Shown here in pieces: positions 36,364 to 45,594 of a stretch of DNA of 47,183 bases (position 1 is the first letter of the stretch; each line of letters begins with the position of its first letter). Under the pieces are notes generated by a model. It was not told where the DNA came from. It ran no database searches and saw only the letters and a program-made list of their open reading frames with translations. Origin of the DNA: [Mycobacterium] nativiensis (GTDB lineage: Bacteria; Actinomycetota; Actinomycetes; Mycobacteriales; Mycobacteriaceae); assembly GCF_020172685.1 (NCBI RefSeq), contig NZ_CP083986.1:2315799-2362981 (forward strand), given 5' to 3'. The translations under genes and the position numbers were made by a program.

Positions 36364-37371
36364 GTGACTCAAGAAATGTCGGATAGCTGCCCGGCGGCCA
36401 GCGATGCGGTGATGGCTTCGGGTTGTCCCGTGAGCACCGGTGGTTATGACGGGCCTCCGGTCCCGCTCGGCCCCGACTCACTGACGTGGAAGTACTTCGG
36501 TCAATGGACGGGTCTGTTCCAGGGGACCTGGGCAGGCTCGATGCAGAACATGCACCCGCAACTGGGTGCCGCGGTGAAAGAGCACTCGATCTTCTTCATG
36601 GAGCGCATCCCGCGCCTGATGCGGTCGATCTACCCGATCGGCGGGGTGGTTTTCGACGGCTACCGCGCCCCGCAGACCGGCGCTGAGGTCCGTGATTACC
36701 ACATCGGAATCAAGGGCGTCGACGAACAGGGCCGCCGGTACAGCGCACTGAACCCCGAGGTCTTCTACTGGGCGCACGCGACGTTCTTCAAGTCGACCCT
36801 GCTGGCCGCCGAGAAATTCGCCGGCGGGCTGACCGAGGCCGACAGGCGGCAACTCTTCGACGAGCACATCCAGTGGTATCGCATGTACGGCATGAGCATG
36901 CGCCCGGTGCCCAAGACCTGGGAAGAGTTCGAAGAGTACTGGGATCACATGTGCCGCAACGTCCTGGAGAACAACTACGCGGCCCGTGAGGTCATGGATC
37001 TGTCGACCATGCCCAAGCACCCTTCATTGGACTGGATTCCGGATTGGTTGTGGGCGCAGAACCTCAAGGTCATGCAGCGCTTCCTGACGTTCATGACGGT
37101 GGCGCTCTATGACCCGCCGGTGCGAGAACTCATGGGCTACACCTGGTCGCCGCGCCAGGAGCGTGTGCACGGGTACATCTGTCAGGCGATCACCCTCGTC
37201 TCCAAGTACGGCCCCAAGCGCGCATTGATGCATCCGCGCAAGCGTTCGGCAATCGATCGCGCCTCGGGCCGACTTCCGGTGGACGCACCCCTGGTGCAGA
37301 CCCCGGCGCGCAACCTGCCGCCGGTCCAGTACCGCAATGACCCCCAGTTCTACTGCCCGAAGGTCGACTGA
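36364..37371 (+). CDS. MpaB-family (DUF2236) heme-type oxygenase
   Basis: 335 residues from GTG 36364, chosen because GGGAG lies 9 bases upstream; ATG 36322 would add 14 residues. The DUF2236 core is visible from LGPDSLTWKYFG to HGYICQ, with the conserved histidine in NPEVFYWAHATFFKS and a downstream LSTMPKHPSL block. Members include latex-clearing protein (Lcp) relatives and the mycophenolic acid oxygenase MpaB; they bind a b-type heme. Mycobacteria carry many copies, usually with lipid or steroid genes. Substrate unknown. Confidence 0.85.
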   Translation: MTQEMSDSCPAASDAVMASGCPVSTGGYDGPPVPLGPDSLTWKYFGQWTGLFQGTWAGSMQNMHPQLGAAVKEHSIFFMERIPRLMRSIYPIGGVVFDGYRAPQTGAEVRDYHIGIKGVDEQGRRYSALNPEVFYWAHATFFKSTLLAAEKFAGGLTEADRRQLFDEHIQWYRMYGMSMRPVPKTWEEFEEYWDHMCRNVLENNYAAREVMDLSTMPKHPSLDWIPDWLWAQNLKVMQRFLTFMTVALYDPPVRELMGYTWSPRQERVHGYICQAITLVSKYGPKRALMHPRKRSAIDRASGRLPVDAPLVQTPARNLPPVQYRNDPQFYCPKVD

Positions 37372-37391
37372 ACCGGTAGCCGCGGTGGGCC

Positions 37392-37838
37392 CTAGTCCAA
37401 GTCGGCGAGGGCCTTGCGGGCGGCTTCGAGTTCGGCCTCGAGGGCGGCGACCCGAGCGGCCTGCTGGGAACGCGCCTCGTCCATCAACGCCTCGATCGGC
37501 GTGAACAGCTCCTCGTGCAGTTCCTTGGCGGCACGCGACACGGCAGCGGCCGCGACGGCGAGGTTGCGGACCAGATAGGTGTTGCCCTGCTTGATCTCGG
37601 CGTGCCATTCGCCGTCGGCAGTGCCGGTCACGGTGAGGGTCAATTCGAAAGTCTTGGCCTTCCTGCCGGCCGACTTCTTGGCCGGGGCTTTCGCTTCCGG
37701 GGCGCTCGTCTGCGGGATGGCAGGCGCCGCATCGGGAACCGGCGCACTCAGCGGCGGCACGCTCTCGTCGACGGTATCCACGCCGGGGGCGTATTCGGTG
37801 GCGGACGGGGCTTCGGCGGCGAAAGCGGGTGCGGTCAT
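37392..37838 (-). CDS. Conserved actinobacterial protein with C-terminal coiled coil
   Basis: 148 residues from ATG 37838, with AAGGAG 12 bases upstream. A Pro/Ala-rich disordered N-terminus (to about 55) with a Lys-rich stretch (APAKKSAGRKAK) leads to TFELTLTVTGTADGEWHAEI, a small beta domain, and a helical coiled-coil tail (AARVAALEAELEAARKALADLD). I recall similar proteins as DUF6319, uncertain. Cytosolic, possibly DNA- or protein-binding. A longer start at 37901 is in frame but lies in less coding-like sequence. Confidence 0.72.
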   Translation of the reverse strand: MTAPAFAAEAPSATEYAPGVDTVDESVPPLSAPVPDAAPAIPQTSAPEAKAPAKKSAGRKAKTFELTLTVTGTADGEWHAEIKQGNTYLVRNLAVAAAAVSRAAKELHEELFTPIEALMDEARSQQAARVAALEAELEAARKALADLD

Positions 37839-37953
37839 AGTCGCGGCGAACTCCTTGTTGTGTCGTCGCCCGCGGGCAAGCGGGCAGGTCTCGACACGCA
37901 TTAGAACACACGTTCGATGACTGGCGTGATGAACACGCCGAGTCCTGCGAACC

Positions 37954-38640
37954 TCAGTCCGGCGGCGCCGGCGTCATCGAGGTGATGAAGTACGTCTCTT
38001 TCCCGGTCGGGTAGCCGCCGCCATCGGTGGCGATGTGCACGTGGTCGTAGTGGTTGGCGGTTTCGTTGCCGTAGTCCGACGTCCAGTTACCGCCGCCCAC
38101 GCCCGGGTAGATCTTCTGCCGCCAGATCACGTGGTTGACGCCCCAGCGTTTGGCGTTGGCCAGCGCGTATCCGGCGACCTGATCGCCCAACAGGATGCCG
38201 GCCTCACTGTGGTAATCCGGGATCATCACATCGATGGCCAGCCCCTCGGGATGCCACTTGAGGGGGTCCTGGCGATACCCGTAGATCGTCTTGATCTCCT
38301 GGAACAGCACGCCGATGGTGCGAGCCGCCCAAATGGTCTTGACCTGCAGTCCGTTCTCCGGCGCCACCCCGGTGGACAGCGGGAACGTGAACTGTTGGCC
38401 TTCAGTGGGCATCGGCACGTTGGCCGCCAGCGCGGCCACCTCGGAGGGATCGGCAATGCGCATTCCGCCGGCCGGTGGTGGCGGCGGTGCGGCCGGTGGT
38501 GCGGCGGTCCCTGCACTTTCCTTGGGCGCCGGCGCCTGGTCGTTGGAGCTCTGGGCATAGATCAGCGCAGCGGAGACCGTCAGCGACGCCACGATGGCGA
38601 GGCCGCGACCGCAATAGCGGGCGATCTTCCCCCTGTTCAC
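37954..38640 (-). CDS. Exported M15-like (D,D-peptidase fold) protein
   Basis: 228 residues from GTG 38640. One membrane or signal helix (about 14-30, GLAIVASLTVSAALIYAQSS), a Pro-rich spacer, then a domain with KWHPEGLAIDVMIPDYHS and, near the end, NHYDHVHIATDGGGYPTG. The HxxGxAxDV plus DHVHI arrangement is that of M15 zinc peptidases, so a peptidoglycan-acting or related hydrolase is likely. Similar mycobacterial proteins are often called glycoside hydrolases without good reason. It lies 47 bases after the malic enzyme stop on the same strand. Confidence 0.75.
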   Translation of the reverse strand: MNRGKIARYCGRGLAIVASLTVSAALIYAQSSNDQAPAPKESAGTAAPPAAPPPPPAGGMRIADPSEVAALAANVPMPTEGQQFTFPLSTGVAPENGLQVKTIWAARTIGVLFQEIKTIYGYRQDPLKWHPEGLAIDVMIPDYHSEAGILLGDQVAGYALANAKRWGVNHVIWRQKIYPGVGGGNWTSDYGNETANHYDHVHIATDGGGYPTGKETYFITSMTPAPPD

Positions 38641-38687
38641 CAGATGTACTTTAGTGAACTGACCTCGGGTGTCGCTGGATTGGTGGG

Positions 38688-40340
38688 CTAGATCGGCTGT
38701 GGAGTCGCATACTCCGGGCTCCACCGGCTCGCCTGGACGGCGGCCGCCAGCTGCTCCTCAGGGGCCTCCGGCGCAACGCCATCGCGTACGGCCTGGATCG
38801 CCACCGCGGTCGCGATGCTGGTGGTGATCTCCGGCAGATCCGCGAACGCCGGCAGCAACGGCTGATCGGGGTCGGTCAGGGCGGGGGAGGCGTCACCGAG
38901 GGCGGTGGCAGCTGCCCGCATCATGGCGTCGGTGACCCGGGTCGCGCGGGCGGCCGTCACCGCCAGCCCGATCGCCGGGAAGATGTAGACGTTGTTGCAC
39001 TGCGCGACGCGGCGGGTGCGCTCGCCGCGACGAATCGGGGCGAACGGCGAACCGGTGGCGATCAGCGCGCGGCCGTCGGTCCACTCATCGAGCTCGCGGG
39101 GGTGTGCCTCCGCGCGGCTGGTCGGGTTGGACAGCGGGAAGATGATCGGGCGCTGCGTCTTGGCCGCCAGTTCGCGGATGATCTCCTCGGTGAATGCGCC
39201 GGACGCCGTCGACAGTCCCAGCAGGATGCCGACATCGATGTGGTGCACCACATCGGCCAGCCCTCGGCCGTCCCAGCCGGCCACCCGAGACGCGGGCTGG
39301 GCGAAGCGACGTTGGCTGTCGGACAGGTCATCGCGGTCATCGGTCAACAGCCCGTCGGCGTCGATCGCCCAGATCCGTTCGGCGGCTTCGGCTTCGGTGA
39401 GCCCTTCGGCCACCATCGCCTGACGCACCATCTCCAGCACACCGATGCCCGCCGAGCCGGCACCCAACATCACCACCTGTTGGGCCGACAGCGGACGGTC
39501 GGCGACGCGCACCGCACCGTGCAGAGCGCCGAGGGTGACGGCCGCTGTGCCCTGAATGTCGTCGTTGAACGTCAGCAGCTGATCGCGGTAGCGCTCCAAC
39601 AGCGGCAGGGCGTGCGCGGTGGCGAAGTCCTCCCACTGCAGCAGCACGCCCGGCAGTTCCTCGCGCACCACGGCGACGAAATCGTCTACGAAGGCGAAAT
39701 AGTCGTCATCGGTGATCCGGCGGTGGCGCCAGCCGAGGTACTGCGGGTCGTCGAGCAATGCCACGTTGTCGGTGCCGACATCGAGGATGATCGGCAGGGT
39801 GCGGGCCGGGGCGATGCCGCCGATCAGGGTGTACAGCGACAGCTTTCCGATCGGGATGCCCATACCACCGATGCCCTGGTCGCCCAGACCCAGGATGCGC
39901 TGCCCGTCGGTGACGACGGTGACGTCCACCTGCTGCTCACGCCGGTTACCCAGGACCTCCCGCAACCGATCCCGATCCGGGTAGGAAACGTACAGCCCTC
40001 GCGGTCGCCGGTAGATCTGGCTGAACTTCCGGCACGCCTCACCGACCGTAGGCGTGTAGACGATCGGCAGCATCTCCTCGATGTGTTCGCTCAGCAGGTG
40101 ATAGAACAAGGTCTCATTGCGGTCCTGCAGTGCTCGCAGGTAGATGTGCTTGTCCAGATCGTCACGGCGGGTGGAGAACTCGGTGTAGGAGTGCGCGGCC
40201 TGTTCGGCGATGGTCTTGACCGCCGACGGCAGCAGTCCCAGCATCCCGTGCCGACGCCGCTCGTCATGGGTGAACGCGGTGCCCTTGGTGGTGAGGGGAT
40301 CGAACAGGAGATCCTGTCCTTGCCGTTCCCGCCTGGTCAT
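38688..40340 (-). CDS. mez: NAD-dependent malic enzyme
   Basis: 550 residues from ATG 40340. The malic domain has LPIVYTPTVGEACRKFS (catalytic Tyr) and GKLSLYTLIGGI (Lys), plus LQWEDFATAHALPLLERYR and FNDDIQGTAAVTLGA (metal site). The NAD domain has GAGSAGIGVLEMV and FPLSNPTSRAEAHP. The D at the end of the beta-2 strand (WAIDADG) favours NAD over NADP. It decarboxylates malate to pyruvate. It matches M. tuberculosis Mez (Rv2332) in length and motifs. Alone on its strand between the M15-like gene and the deaminase. Confidence 0.96.
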   Translation of the reverse strand: MTRRERQGQDLLFDPLTTKGTAFTHDERRRHGMLGLLPSAVKTIAEQAAHSYTEFSTRRDDLDKHIYLRALQDRNETLFYHLLSEHIEEMLPIVYTPTVGEACRKFSQIYRRPRGLYVSYPDRDRLREVLGNRREQQVDVTVVTDGQRILGLGDQGIGGMGIPIGKLSLYTLIGGIAPARTLPIILDVGTDNVALLDDPQYLGWRHRRITDDDYFAFVDDFVAVVREELPGVLLQWEDFATAHALPLLERYRDQLLTFNDDIQGTAAVTLGALHGAVRVADRPLSAQQVVMLGAGSAGIGVLEMVRQAMVAEGLTEAEAAERIWAIDADGLLTDDRDDLSDSQRRFAQPASRVAGWDGRGLADVVHHIDVGILLGLSTASGAFTEEIIRELAAKTQRPIIFPLSNPTSRAEAHPRELDEWTDGRALIATGSPFAPIRRGERTRRVAQCNNVYIFPAIGLAVTAARATRVTDAMMRAAATALGDASPALTDPDQPLLPAFADLPEITTSIATAVAIQAVRDGVAPEAPEEQLAAAVQASRWSPEYATPQPI

Positions 40341-40368
40341 CGCGTCGCCCCATTCATCTCAAGCACCG

Positions 40369-41628
40369 TCACCGCAACTGCCGGCCGTTGACGTAGACAT
40401 GCTCGATGTTGCGGTCATCGCCGCAGTAGATGAGCTTCTCAATGCGTTGCGGCAGTGTCATCTGCTTGTACTGCATCCACATCGAGTCGTCGGCGACGAG
40501 CGCGTCGAACGCGAAACCGGGCTCGAAGCTGCCGACCTTGCCGAAGAAACTGCCGCCACCCTTGGTCGCACAATAGAAGGCCTCGGGGGCCAGCACCGGC
40601 CGCGACGTTCGATCGGTGAGGTAGCACATCGCGCCGGATTGGATTGTGCTGATGATGTTTTGGAACATGTTGAGCGCATGGCCGGCGGAGATGTCACTAC
40701 CGAGGCCGACCCGGATGCCCATATCGTGATACTCGGCGAGCGGCATCACCCCGCTGAGCAGGTTCAGATTCGAGTGCGGGCAGTGCGCGACCAGGATGCC
40801 GGTGTCCCGGATCACCTGCTTTTCGCGGTCATTCAGGTGAATCGCGTGGGCTACGACGGTGTTGGACGCCTTCATCAGGTCGGCACGCTGGTAGGTGTCG
40901 ACGAAATCCATGCAGTCCGGATACATCTGCATGGTCACCTCGACCTCGGTGCGGTTCTCCGCCAGGTGCATGTGGCAGGGAATGTCGAACTCGGCAGCCT
41001 GCTGCGCCAGGCCGGCCATCAGTTCGCGGGAACAGACCATGCTGACGCTGGGGGCGATCGCCGGAGTGATCAACGGGGACTTGCCCAGTGTCTGTTTGAG
41101 GAACTGCCGCGAATCGGCAAGCTCCTGCGCGGTGTCCTCCCGGCAGTCCTCGGGCGTGTTCTGGTCCCGGGAAACCTTGGCCACACAGGCTCTCAGGCCC
41201 GCCGCGATGAGTCTGTCCACCAGAACCCCGGTGCTCTCGGCGTGCATGCTGCCCATCACGATCGAGCTCGTGATGCCGTTGCGCAGCAGGGATTCGACGA
41301 ACAGTCGGTAGACCGAGTCGGCGTACTCCGGGTCGCGCAGCGCGGCCTCCTGGGGGAAGGTCAGCGTGTGCAGCCAGTCGATCAACTCCGTGCTGCCCTG
41401 CAATCCGGTGATCGGCAGTTGGCAGGCGTGCACGTGTGCATCGGTGAAACCGGGCAGCAGCAACCGGTCGCCGTGATCGGTGACCGGAGCGCCGGCATAC
41501 CGATCCGGCAGTTCTGGAAGGCATTCGGCGACAACGCCGTCGTCGTCGACCACCACGTAGCCGTTCGCCAGCGTGACGAAGTCCTGCGGCGTCGGGGTGA
41601 ACACGATGTTGCCGCGATGGATCTGCAC
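40369..41628 (-). CDS. Guanine deaminase-like amidohydrolase
   Basis: 419 residues from GTG 41628, with GAGGAGACC 4 bases upstream. Zinc ligands are visible: His65 and His67 in PGFTDAHVHACQ, HMHLAENRTEVE, the HCPHSN block and Asp in GLGSDISAGH. PGFTDAHVHACQ and the SxENxxEVE motif fit guanine deaminase (GuaD), which turns guanine to xanthine; related chlorohydrolases (AtzB type) share them. It ends DDRNIEHVYVNGRQLR. The upstream LLM-type gene lies 10 bases away on the same strand, so they form a pair. Confidence 0.85.
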   Translation of the reverse strand: MQIHRGNIVFTPTPQDFVTLANGYVVVDDDGVVAECLPELPDRYAGAPVTDHGDRLLLPGFTDAHVHACQLPITGLQGSTELIDWLHTLTFPQEAALRDPEYADSVYRLFVESLLRNGITSSIVMGSMHAESTGVLVDRLIAAGLRACVAKVSRDQNTPEDCREDTAQELADSRQFLKQTLGKSPLITPAIAPSVSMVCSRELMAGLAQQAAEFDIPCHMHLAENRTEVEVTMQMYPDCMDFVDTYQRADLMKASNTVVAHAIHLNDREKQVIRDTGILVAHCPHSNLNLLSGVMPLAEYHDMGIRVGLGSDISAGHALNMFQNIISTIQSGAMCYLTDRTSRPVLAPEAFYCATKGGGSFFGKVGSFEPGFAFDALVADDSMWMQYKQMTLPQRIEKLIYCGDDRNIEHVYVNGRQLR

Positions 41629-41638
41629 GCCGGTCTCC

Positions 41639-42445
41639 TCAGCTGTTCCTGTGGTGCGGTGCGCCCTGCTCGATGACGTGCAAGACCTTCTCGGGGGAGT
41701 CGCCCGGCCAGAATTCCGCCACCGCCCAGGTGGCGCCCGCCGCCCGCAGGCGATCGAGATCGGTGTCGGCGCGCATGGCCACCGCGATGTCGAATCCGTC
41801 CAGATCGCCCCGGACTGCCCGGACGGTGTCGGCGATACGCGCGATCCCCGCGGTGTCCATCCCCAGCGGAAAGATCCCGTCGTAGCGAGCGGCGCGCTCG
41901 ATCGGCGCGCCGGCGGTGCGGTTGGTGCCGAACCACACGGGTATCCGCGGTCGTTGAACCGGGCCGGGGGTGATGTGGATGCCGTCCACGACGACCGCGC
42001 CACGGTGGGTGACCGTGTCCCCGGACCACAGCGCGGTCAGAGCGGCGGCGCCCTCGTCGAGCACCCGCGCAAGCCGACGCGGGTCGCCGTCGTCGCCGAA
42101 GGCCGAATACTCCCGCCAGACATCACGGCCGGTGCCCAGGCCCAGAATCAGCCGGCCTCCGCTGAGCCGGTCCAACGTGACGGTCTCGCGTGCCAGGTTG
42201 ATCACCCGGCGCCGCGGCAGCGGCGTCACCATCGGGCCCAGCCTGATCCGCTCGGTCGACGTCGCCGCGGCGGCCAGGGTGATCCACGGATCGGCGATAT
42301 CCCATTCGCCCGCAACCGGACTCAGCACATGATCCCAGACGAACAACCCGTCCCAGCCGTACTGCTCGGCGGCGCAGGCTATGTCGGCGATCGCACGCGG
42401 GTCGGCCAGCGTGCCGAACAGGGGCACGTGGATCGCGTGGCGCAT
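41639..42445 (-). CDS. LLM-class F420-dependent oxidoreductase
   Basis: 268 residues from ATG 42445. A bacterial luciferase-like TIM barrel with WDGLFVWDHVL near the start, RIRLGPMVTPLPRRRV, TVTLDRLSGGRLILGLGTG and PRIPVWFGTN. In mycobacteria such proteins mostly use F420 rather than FMN; the sequence alone does not prove it. Substrate unknown. The stop is 10 bases before the amidohydrolase start, suggesting a two-gene operon for purine or xenobiotic catabolism. Confidence 0.88.
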   Translation of the reverse strand: MRHAIHVPLFGTLADPRAIADIACAAEQYGWDGLFVWDHVLSPVAGEWDIADPWITLAAAATSTERIRLGPMVTPLPRRRVINLARETVTLDRLSGGRLILGLGTGRDVWREYSAFGDDGDPRRLARVLDEGAAALTALWSGDTVTHRGAVVVDGIHITPGPVQRPRIPVWFGTNRTAGAPIERAARYDGIFPLGMDTAGIARIADTVRAVRGDLDGFDIAVAMRADTDLDRLRAAGATWAVAEFWPGDSPEKVLHVIEQGAPHHRNS

Positions 42446-42471
42446 GCCGCAATCTTAGCGGCGAATCGCCT

Positions 42472-42783
42472 TTAGGCGCCGGGGCAGATTTCCTGACGGG
42501 CGGCCTCGGCGATCAGGAGGAATTGCGGCCACGCCGGATAATTCGGCTGCTGTACTTCCACGCTCCGGCCGACGCGCAGGTTCTCACAGATCATGTGTCC
42601 GAGCGCGCGCACACTGGGCTCCGAAATCGGCTCGTCACCCGCGTAGCGGGCGGTGTAGCCGTGGGAATTGAGGTACTTCATGAAGCCGGCATCGTCGGCG
42701 TGTGCCGGGGCAGCACCCAACAGCGTGCCGGCCGCGACGGCGGCGGCGATCAGAGGCGCGACGGAACGAGCGACCAAACTCAT
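42472..42783 (-). CDS. Exported DUF732 protein
   Basis: 103 residues from ATG 42783. A signal peptide (MSLVARSVAPLIAAAVAAGT, cleavage after AHA) precedes DDAGFMKYLNSHGYTARY, then Cys in HMICENLRVG and at EICPGA, the DUF732 pattern of short mycobacterial exported proteins. Function unknown. It is divergent from a second DUF732-like gene 125 bases away. Confidence 0.85.
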   Translation of the reverse strand: MSLVARSVAPLIAAAVAAGTLLGAAPAHADDAGFMKYLNSHGYTARYAGDEPISEPSVRALGHMICENLRVGRSVEVQQPNYPAWPQFLLIAEAARQEICPGA

Positions 42784-42908
42784 ACCGGCGATGCTACGGC
42801 GAACATTGGTGGTGCCCGACGGCCGATCCCGGTCAGACGCCGGTAAGACCCACGGCACAGGCCGGACAACTGCTAGCGTCAGCGGCGAAAAAGAGAAAGG
42901 CGCTGGAC

Positions 42909-43304
42909 GTGAAATCAACCGCCCTGGCCGCGACCCTGGCCGCAAGTGTGCTGGCCGGGCTCATCGGTGCCGCGTCAGCTGCTCACGCCGACCCGCTGAA
43001 TCCGCGGGATCCCGACTACTGCGGTAACAGTCCGGACATCCTGCTGTGCAACGACCAGAAGTCGACCTACCCGAGCCCGGCCGAGATGGCCTACCTCAAC
43101 TCCATCCGCGGGATGTTCCCTCCCGGCAGCGAAGCGCGACGGCTGGCCGCCGGCCGGACGGCCTGCCTGGAGTTCCCGAAGTATCCGACCAGCCTGATCG
43201 TCGAGCAGGTCACGGCCTATCTGCAGATCGCCAAACCGACCGCCGGAAACGTCGTCGACGCGGCGCACTCGAATATCTGTCCCTCGGTGCAGCGGCAGGG
43301 CTGA
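42909..43304 (+). CDS. Exported DUF732-like protein
   Basis: 131 residues from GTG 42909, preceded by GAAAGG. A signal peptide (VKSTALAATLAASVLAGLIG, cleavage near AHA) is followed by DPLNPRDPDYCGNSPDILLC, then a helical part with TACLEF and NICPSVQRQG. The paired Cys and helix pattern fit DUF732. Divergent from 42472-42783, so the pair may share a promoter region. It converges on the nuclease gene with a 6-base gap. Confidence 0.82.
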   Translation: MKSTALAATLAASVLAGLIGAASAAHADPLNPRDPDYCGNSPDILLCNDQKSTYPSPAEMAYLNSIRGMFPPGSEARRLAAGRTACLEFPKYPTSLIVEQVTAYLQIAKPTAGNVVDAAHSNICPSVQRQG

Positions 43305-43310
43305 GCCGAC

Positions 43311-44963
43311 TCACTGCCGAAGGCGCAGCCCGTCGCGGATCGCGGCCTGGGCTGCCACGTCGCACTCGTTGTATCTCAGGCACCATTGGCGCGCGATCTC
43401 GGCGTCCGGTCCCTGGCCGCGGGCGCTCTCGATCGCGGTCTGCGACGCCAGGCCTCCCGGGTCGTCGACTTCCCAGTGGAAGTCGAAGTACCCGGCGACA
43501 AGTTTGATGGACGACCCGGTCCGAGCGAAATACGTGGCGTCGAACCACTTCCGCAGGTCGTAGGTGAGTCCGTCGAGGGCTTCGACGACATCGGCGAACT
43601 TGGCCGTGATGGATATCTCCGGATGGTGCCAGTGGAAGACCTGGAGGGTCTTGCCTTCGCGTTCCGCCTGCTCGCGTAATACCCTTATGCGGGAGCTGAA
43701 TTCGGCGGAAAGCGCGGCTTCGCCGGCGTCGTCGAGCGGATCGAAGGACATGACCGGGGCATAGCGCGCGGTGGTGTCGTCCTGGCCGTCGCGGATACGC
43801 AGACCCCACTGATAGACCCGCCCGTCGCCGTCCCACTCGATGTCGAAGTCGACCTCGATATCGGCGCAGGGAACCACCGGCCGGTTCGGCGTGCGCTGCT
43901 CGAAATCCACTCCGGCAGTAGTCATCCGGGCGCGCCTGATAGCCCTGGCCAGCCTGTCCTGCGGTTTCTGGGTGCCCACCGACTGAATGCGAAATGCCTC
44001 GACGTGAGTGTCGGCGTCGGCCTCGGCCAACTGTGCGACGCTCAACTCCGCGCCGTCGCCGCACTGCTGATACAGGTACCGCCACTCCCGGATATTCAGA
44101 TGGCCGGTCTCGATGGCAAACGATGCGTCGTCCGCGCGGACCGCCGCCGTGCAGTAGTCGAACCAGTCGCATGTGTTGCAGGCGTCGATTCGGTAGGGCC
44201 GCACCAGTTCTCGCCCGGACGCTGCCGCGTGGGCGACTTCGATCCGGAAGGCGAACTCGTGGTCGTAATACTCCAGGACGGAACGCTTCTTGCGGTGCGA
44301 CGGATCGCCGTCGGAATAGGTGGTGATGGTCTCGGCGTCGAGGTCGTACCAGGTGATGCCGTGCTGCGCGCCGATGATCCCGCTCAGATCTGAGGTGCCG
44401 ATGATCCCGCCGCGGTTTGCGCCTGGGTGAAATCCCAGCTCCTGCAGCATCCGGGTGTAGTGCGCCAGCTGCATGGCATCGTCCCGCCAGCTCGCTCCGT
44501 GATTGCTGTATCCGGGGCGGGGCAGCACCCGACCCGGTGCAGCGAGCGTCGAAACGTCCACCTGAGCCCGTTTGGACGTGGTCAGGGTGCGGTGGCCCTT
44601 GATGTCGATGGGCAGGTAGCCGGCCCCGACCCGGATCAGCACATCGGGTTGACCGGACCGGCCGCCGATATTCGGCAGACACCCACCGGCGAGCACCGCG
44701 AGACCGGCGTCCATCGCCTCGACGGTGCGCCGCCGCCGCTCGCGTACACCGGCATCGGGATCGAGGATCAGCAGTTGTGCCGGGTCGCCGCAGGCGTTGC
44801 GGAGCTCGTCGAAGATGGCGGCCTCGAACGCGATTCCGGCCTCGCGCAACGCCACCAGGTCCGGTGGGGCCGGGGCCGGCGCCGGTGTTCCCGGGGCGAA
44901 CGCGTTGTGAGTCACCCGCGCGCACCGTTTGGCCGCGTAACCGCCGAGCGTGACCGGTGTCAT
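43311..44963 (-). CDS. TM0106-type RecB-like nuclease with RNase H-like domain
   Basis: 550 residues from ATG 44963. The N-terminal PD-(D/E)XK part has QPDVLIRVGAGYLPIDIKGH (catalytic Asp and D-x-K) and an AMQLAHYTRML helix. CNTCDWFDYC gives three closely spaced Cys, as in RecB-family nucleases with a 4Fe-4S cluster; the fourth may be elsewhere. The C-terminal half, with CADIEVDFDIEWDGDGRVYQ, ISITAKF and ECDVAAQ, is an RNase H-like exonuclease fold as in Thermotoga TM0106. It probably cleaves DNA ends or flaps. Last gene of the patatin-INSIG-nuclease string, 17 bases after INSIG. Confidence 0.83.
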   Translation of the reverse strand: MTPVTLGGYAAKRCARVTHNAFAPGTPAPAPAPPDLVALREAGIAFEAAIFDELRNACGDPAQLLILDPDAGVRERRRRTVEAMDAGLAVLAGGCLPNIGGRSGQPDVLIRVGAGYLPIDIKGHRTLTTSKRAQVDVSTLAAPGRVLPRPGYSNHGASWRDDAMQLAHYTRMLQELGFHPGANRGGIIGTSDLSGIIGAQHGITWYDLDAETITTYSDGDPSHRKKRSVLEYYDHEFAFRIEVAHAAASGRELVRPYRIDACNTCDWFDYCTAAVRADDASFAIETGHLNIREWRYLYQQCGDGAELSVAQLAEADADTHVEAFRIQSVGTQKPQDRLARAIRRARMTTAGVDFEQRTPNRPVVPCADIEVDFDIEWDGDGRVYQWGLRIRDGQDDTTARYAPVMSFDPLDDAGEAALSAEFSSRIRVLREQAEREGKTLQVFHWHHPEISITAKFADVVEALDGLTYDLRKWFDATYFARTGSSIKLVAGYFDFHWEVDDPGGLASQTAIESARGQGPDAEIARQWCLRYNECDVAAQAAIRDGLRLRQ

Positions 44964-44980
44964 GTCGGTGTCGGGTCGCC

Positions 44981-45562
44981 TCAGGGTGCCGACCGTGCTG
45001 GGGCAGTGACGATCTCGCCGATCAGAGCCGCAACGATCCCGAACGTGAAGTAGAGCGGAACCAGCCACGGGGCCACCCCGAACAGTGCGTCGGAATCGGC
45101 CGCGTAGCGGAACTGTCCCGTGGCGGCGATCGCGATCTCGACGGCCGGGCCGACTACGGCGACCAGCACCGCGCCGACGATCGCAGCGCGATCGCCCAGT
45201 GCGCAATAGGTGATCGCGGCGAACGCGCAGATCAACGTCGTGACCGGAACAGTCGGCCCGGTGTGCAGCAGCGCGGTGACCACGTAGCTGCCCAGGACGG
45301 CGGCGACACCGGCAATGCCTTGGCGGACGGTGACTCCGGTACGAACCGAGGGGAGATGCAACCGCAGCTCCGCCAGGATCACGGTGGCGGCGCCGACCAT
45401 GATGGGAAAATTGATCGGGCTACTCCATATGAACGGCAGCACGTGCGCCGCCGGCAGGTATTCGGTGGTTCCGGTGATCACGTGGGAGTGGTCTCCGATC
45501 AGGCCTGCGGCAGCGCCCAGCGTGAACAGGAACAGCATCGTCGACGGTCGTAGTTTCACCAC
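44981..45562 (-). CDS. INSIG-like six-helix membrane protein
   Basis: 193 residues from GTG 45562 (GTG 45559 also possible). Six hydrophobic helices: about 8-26, 47-66, 81-101, 105-121, 124-144 and 160-181. Human Insig landmarks recur in order: LFLFTLGAAAGL, PFIWSSPINFPIMVGAATVI (compare [20 protein letters not shown]), GQFRYAADSDALF (compare GVYQYTSPDFLY) and APWLVPLYFTFGIVAALIGE (compare [20 protein letters not shown]). A mycobacterial Insig homologue, MvINS of M. vanbaalenii, is known to bind diacylglycerol. In animals Insigs report sterol levels to SCAP and HMG-CoA reductase, which are absent here. The neighbouring patatin, a lipase, could supply its ligand. Confidence 0.7.
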   Translation of the reverse strand: MVKLRPSTMLFLFTLGAAAGLIGDHSHVITGTTEYLPAAHVLPFIWSSPINFPIMVGAATVILAELRLHLPSVRTGVTVRQGIAGVAAVLGSYVVTALLHTGPTVPVTTLICAFAAITYCALGDRAAIVGAVLVAVVGPAVEIAIAATGQFRYAADSDALFGVAPWLVPLYFTFGIVAALIGEIVTAPARSAP

Positions 45563-45594
45563 GGCAGTATGCACGGGCAGGTTCCGCGTCGGGT

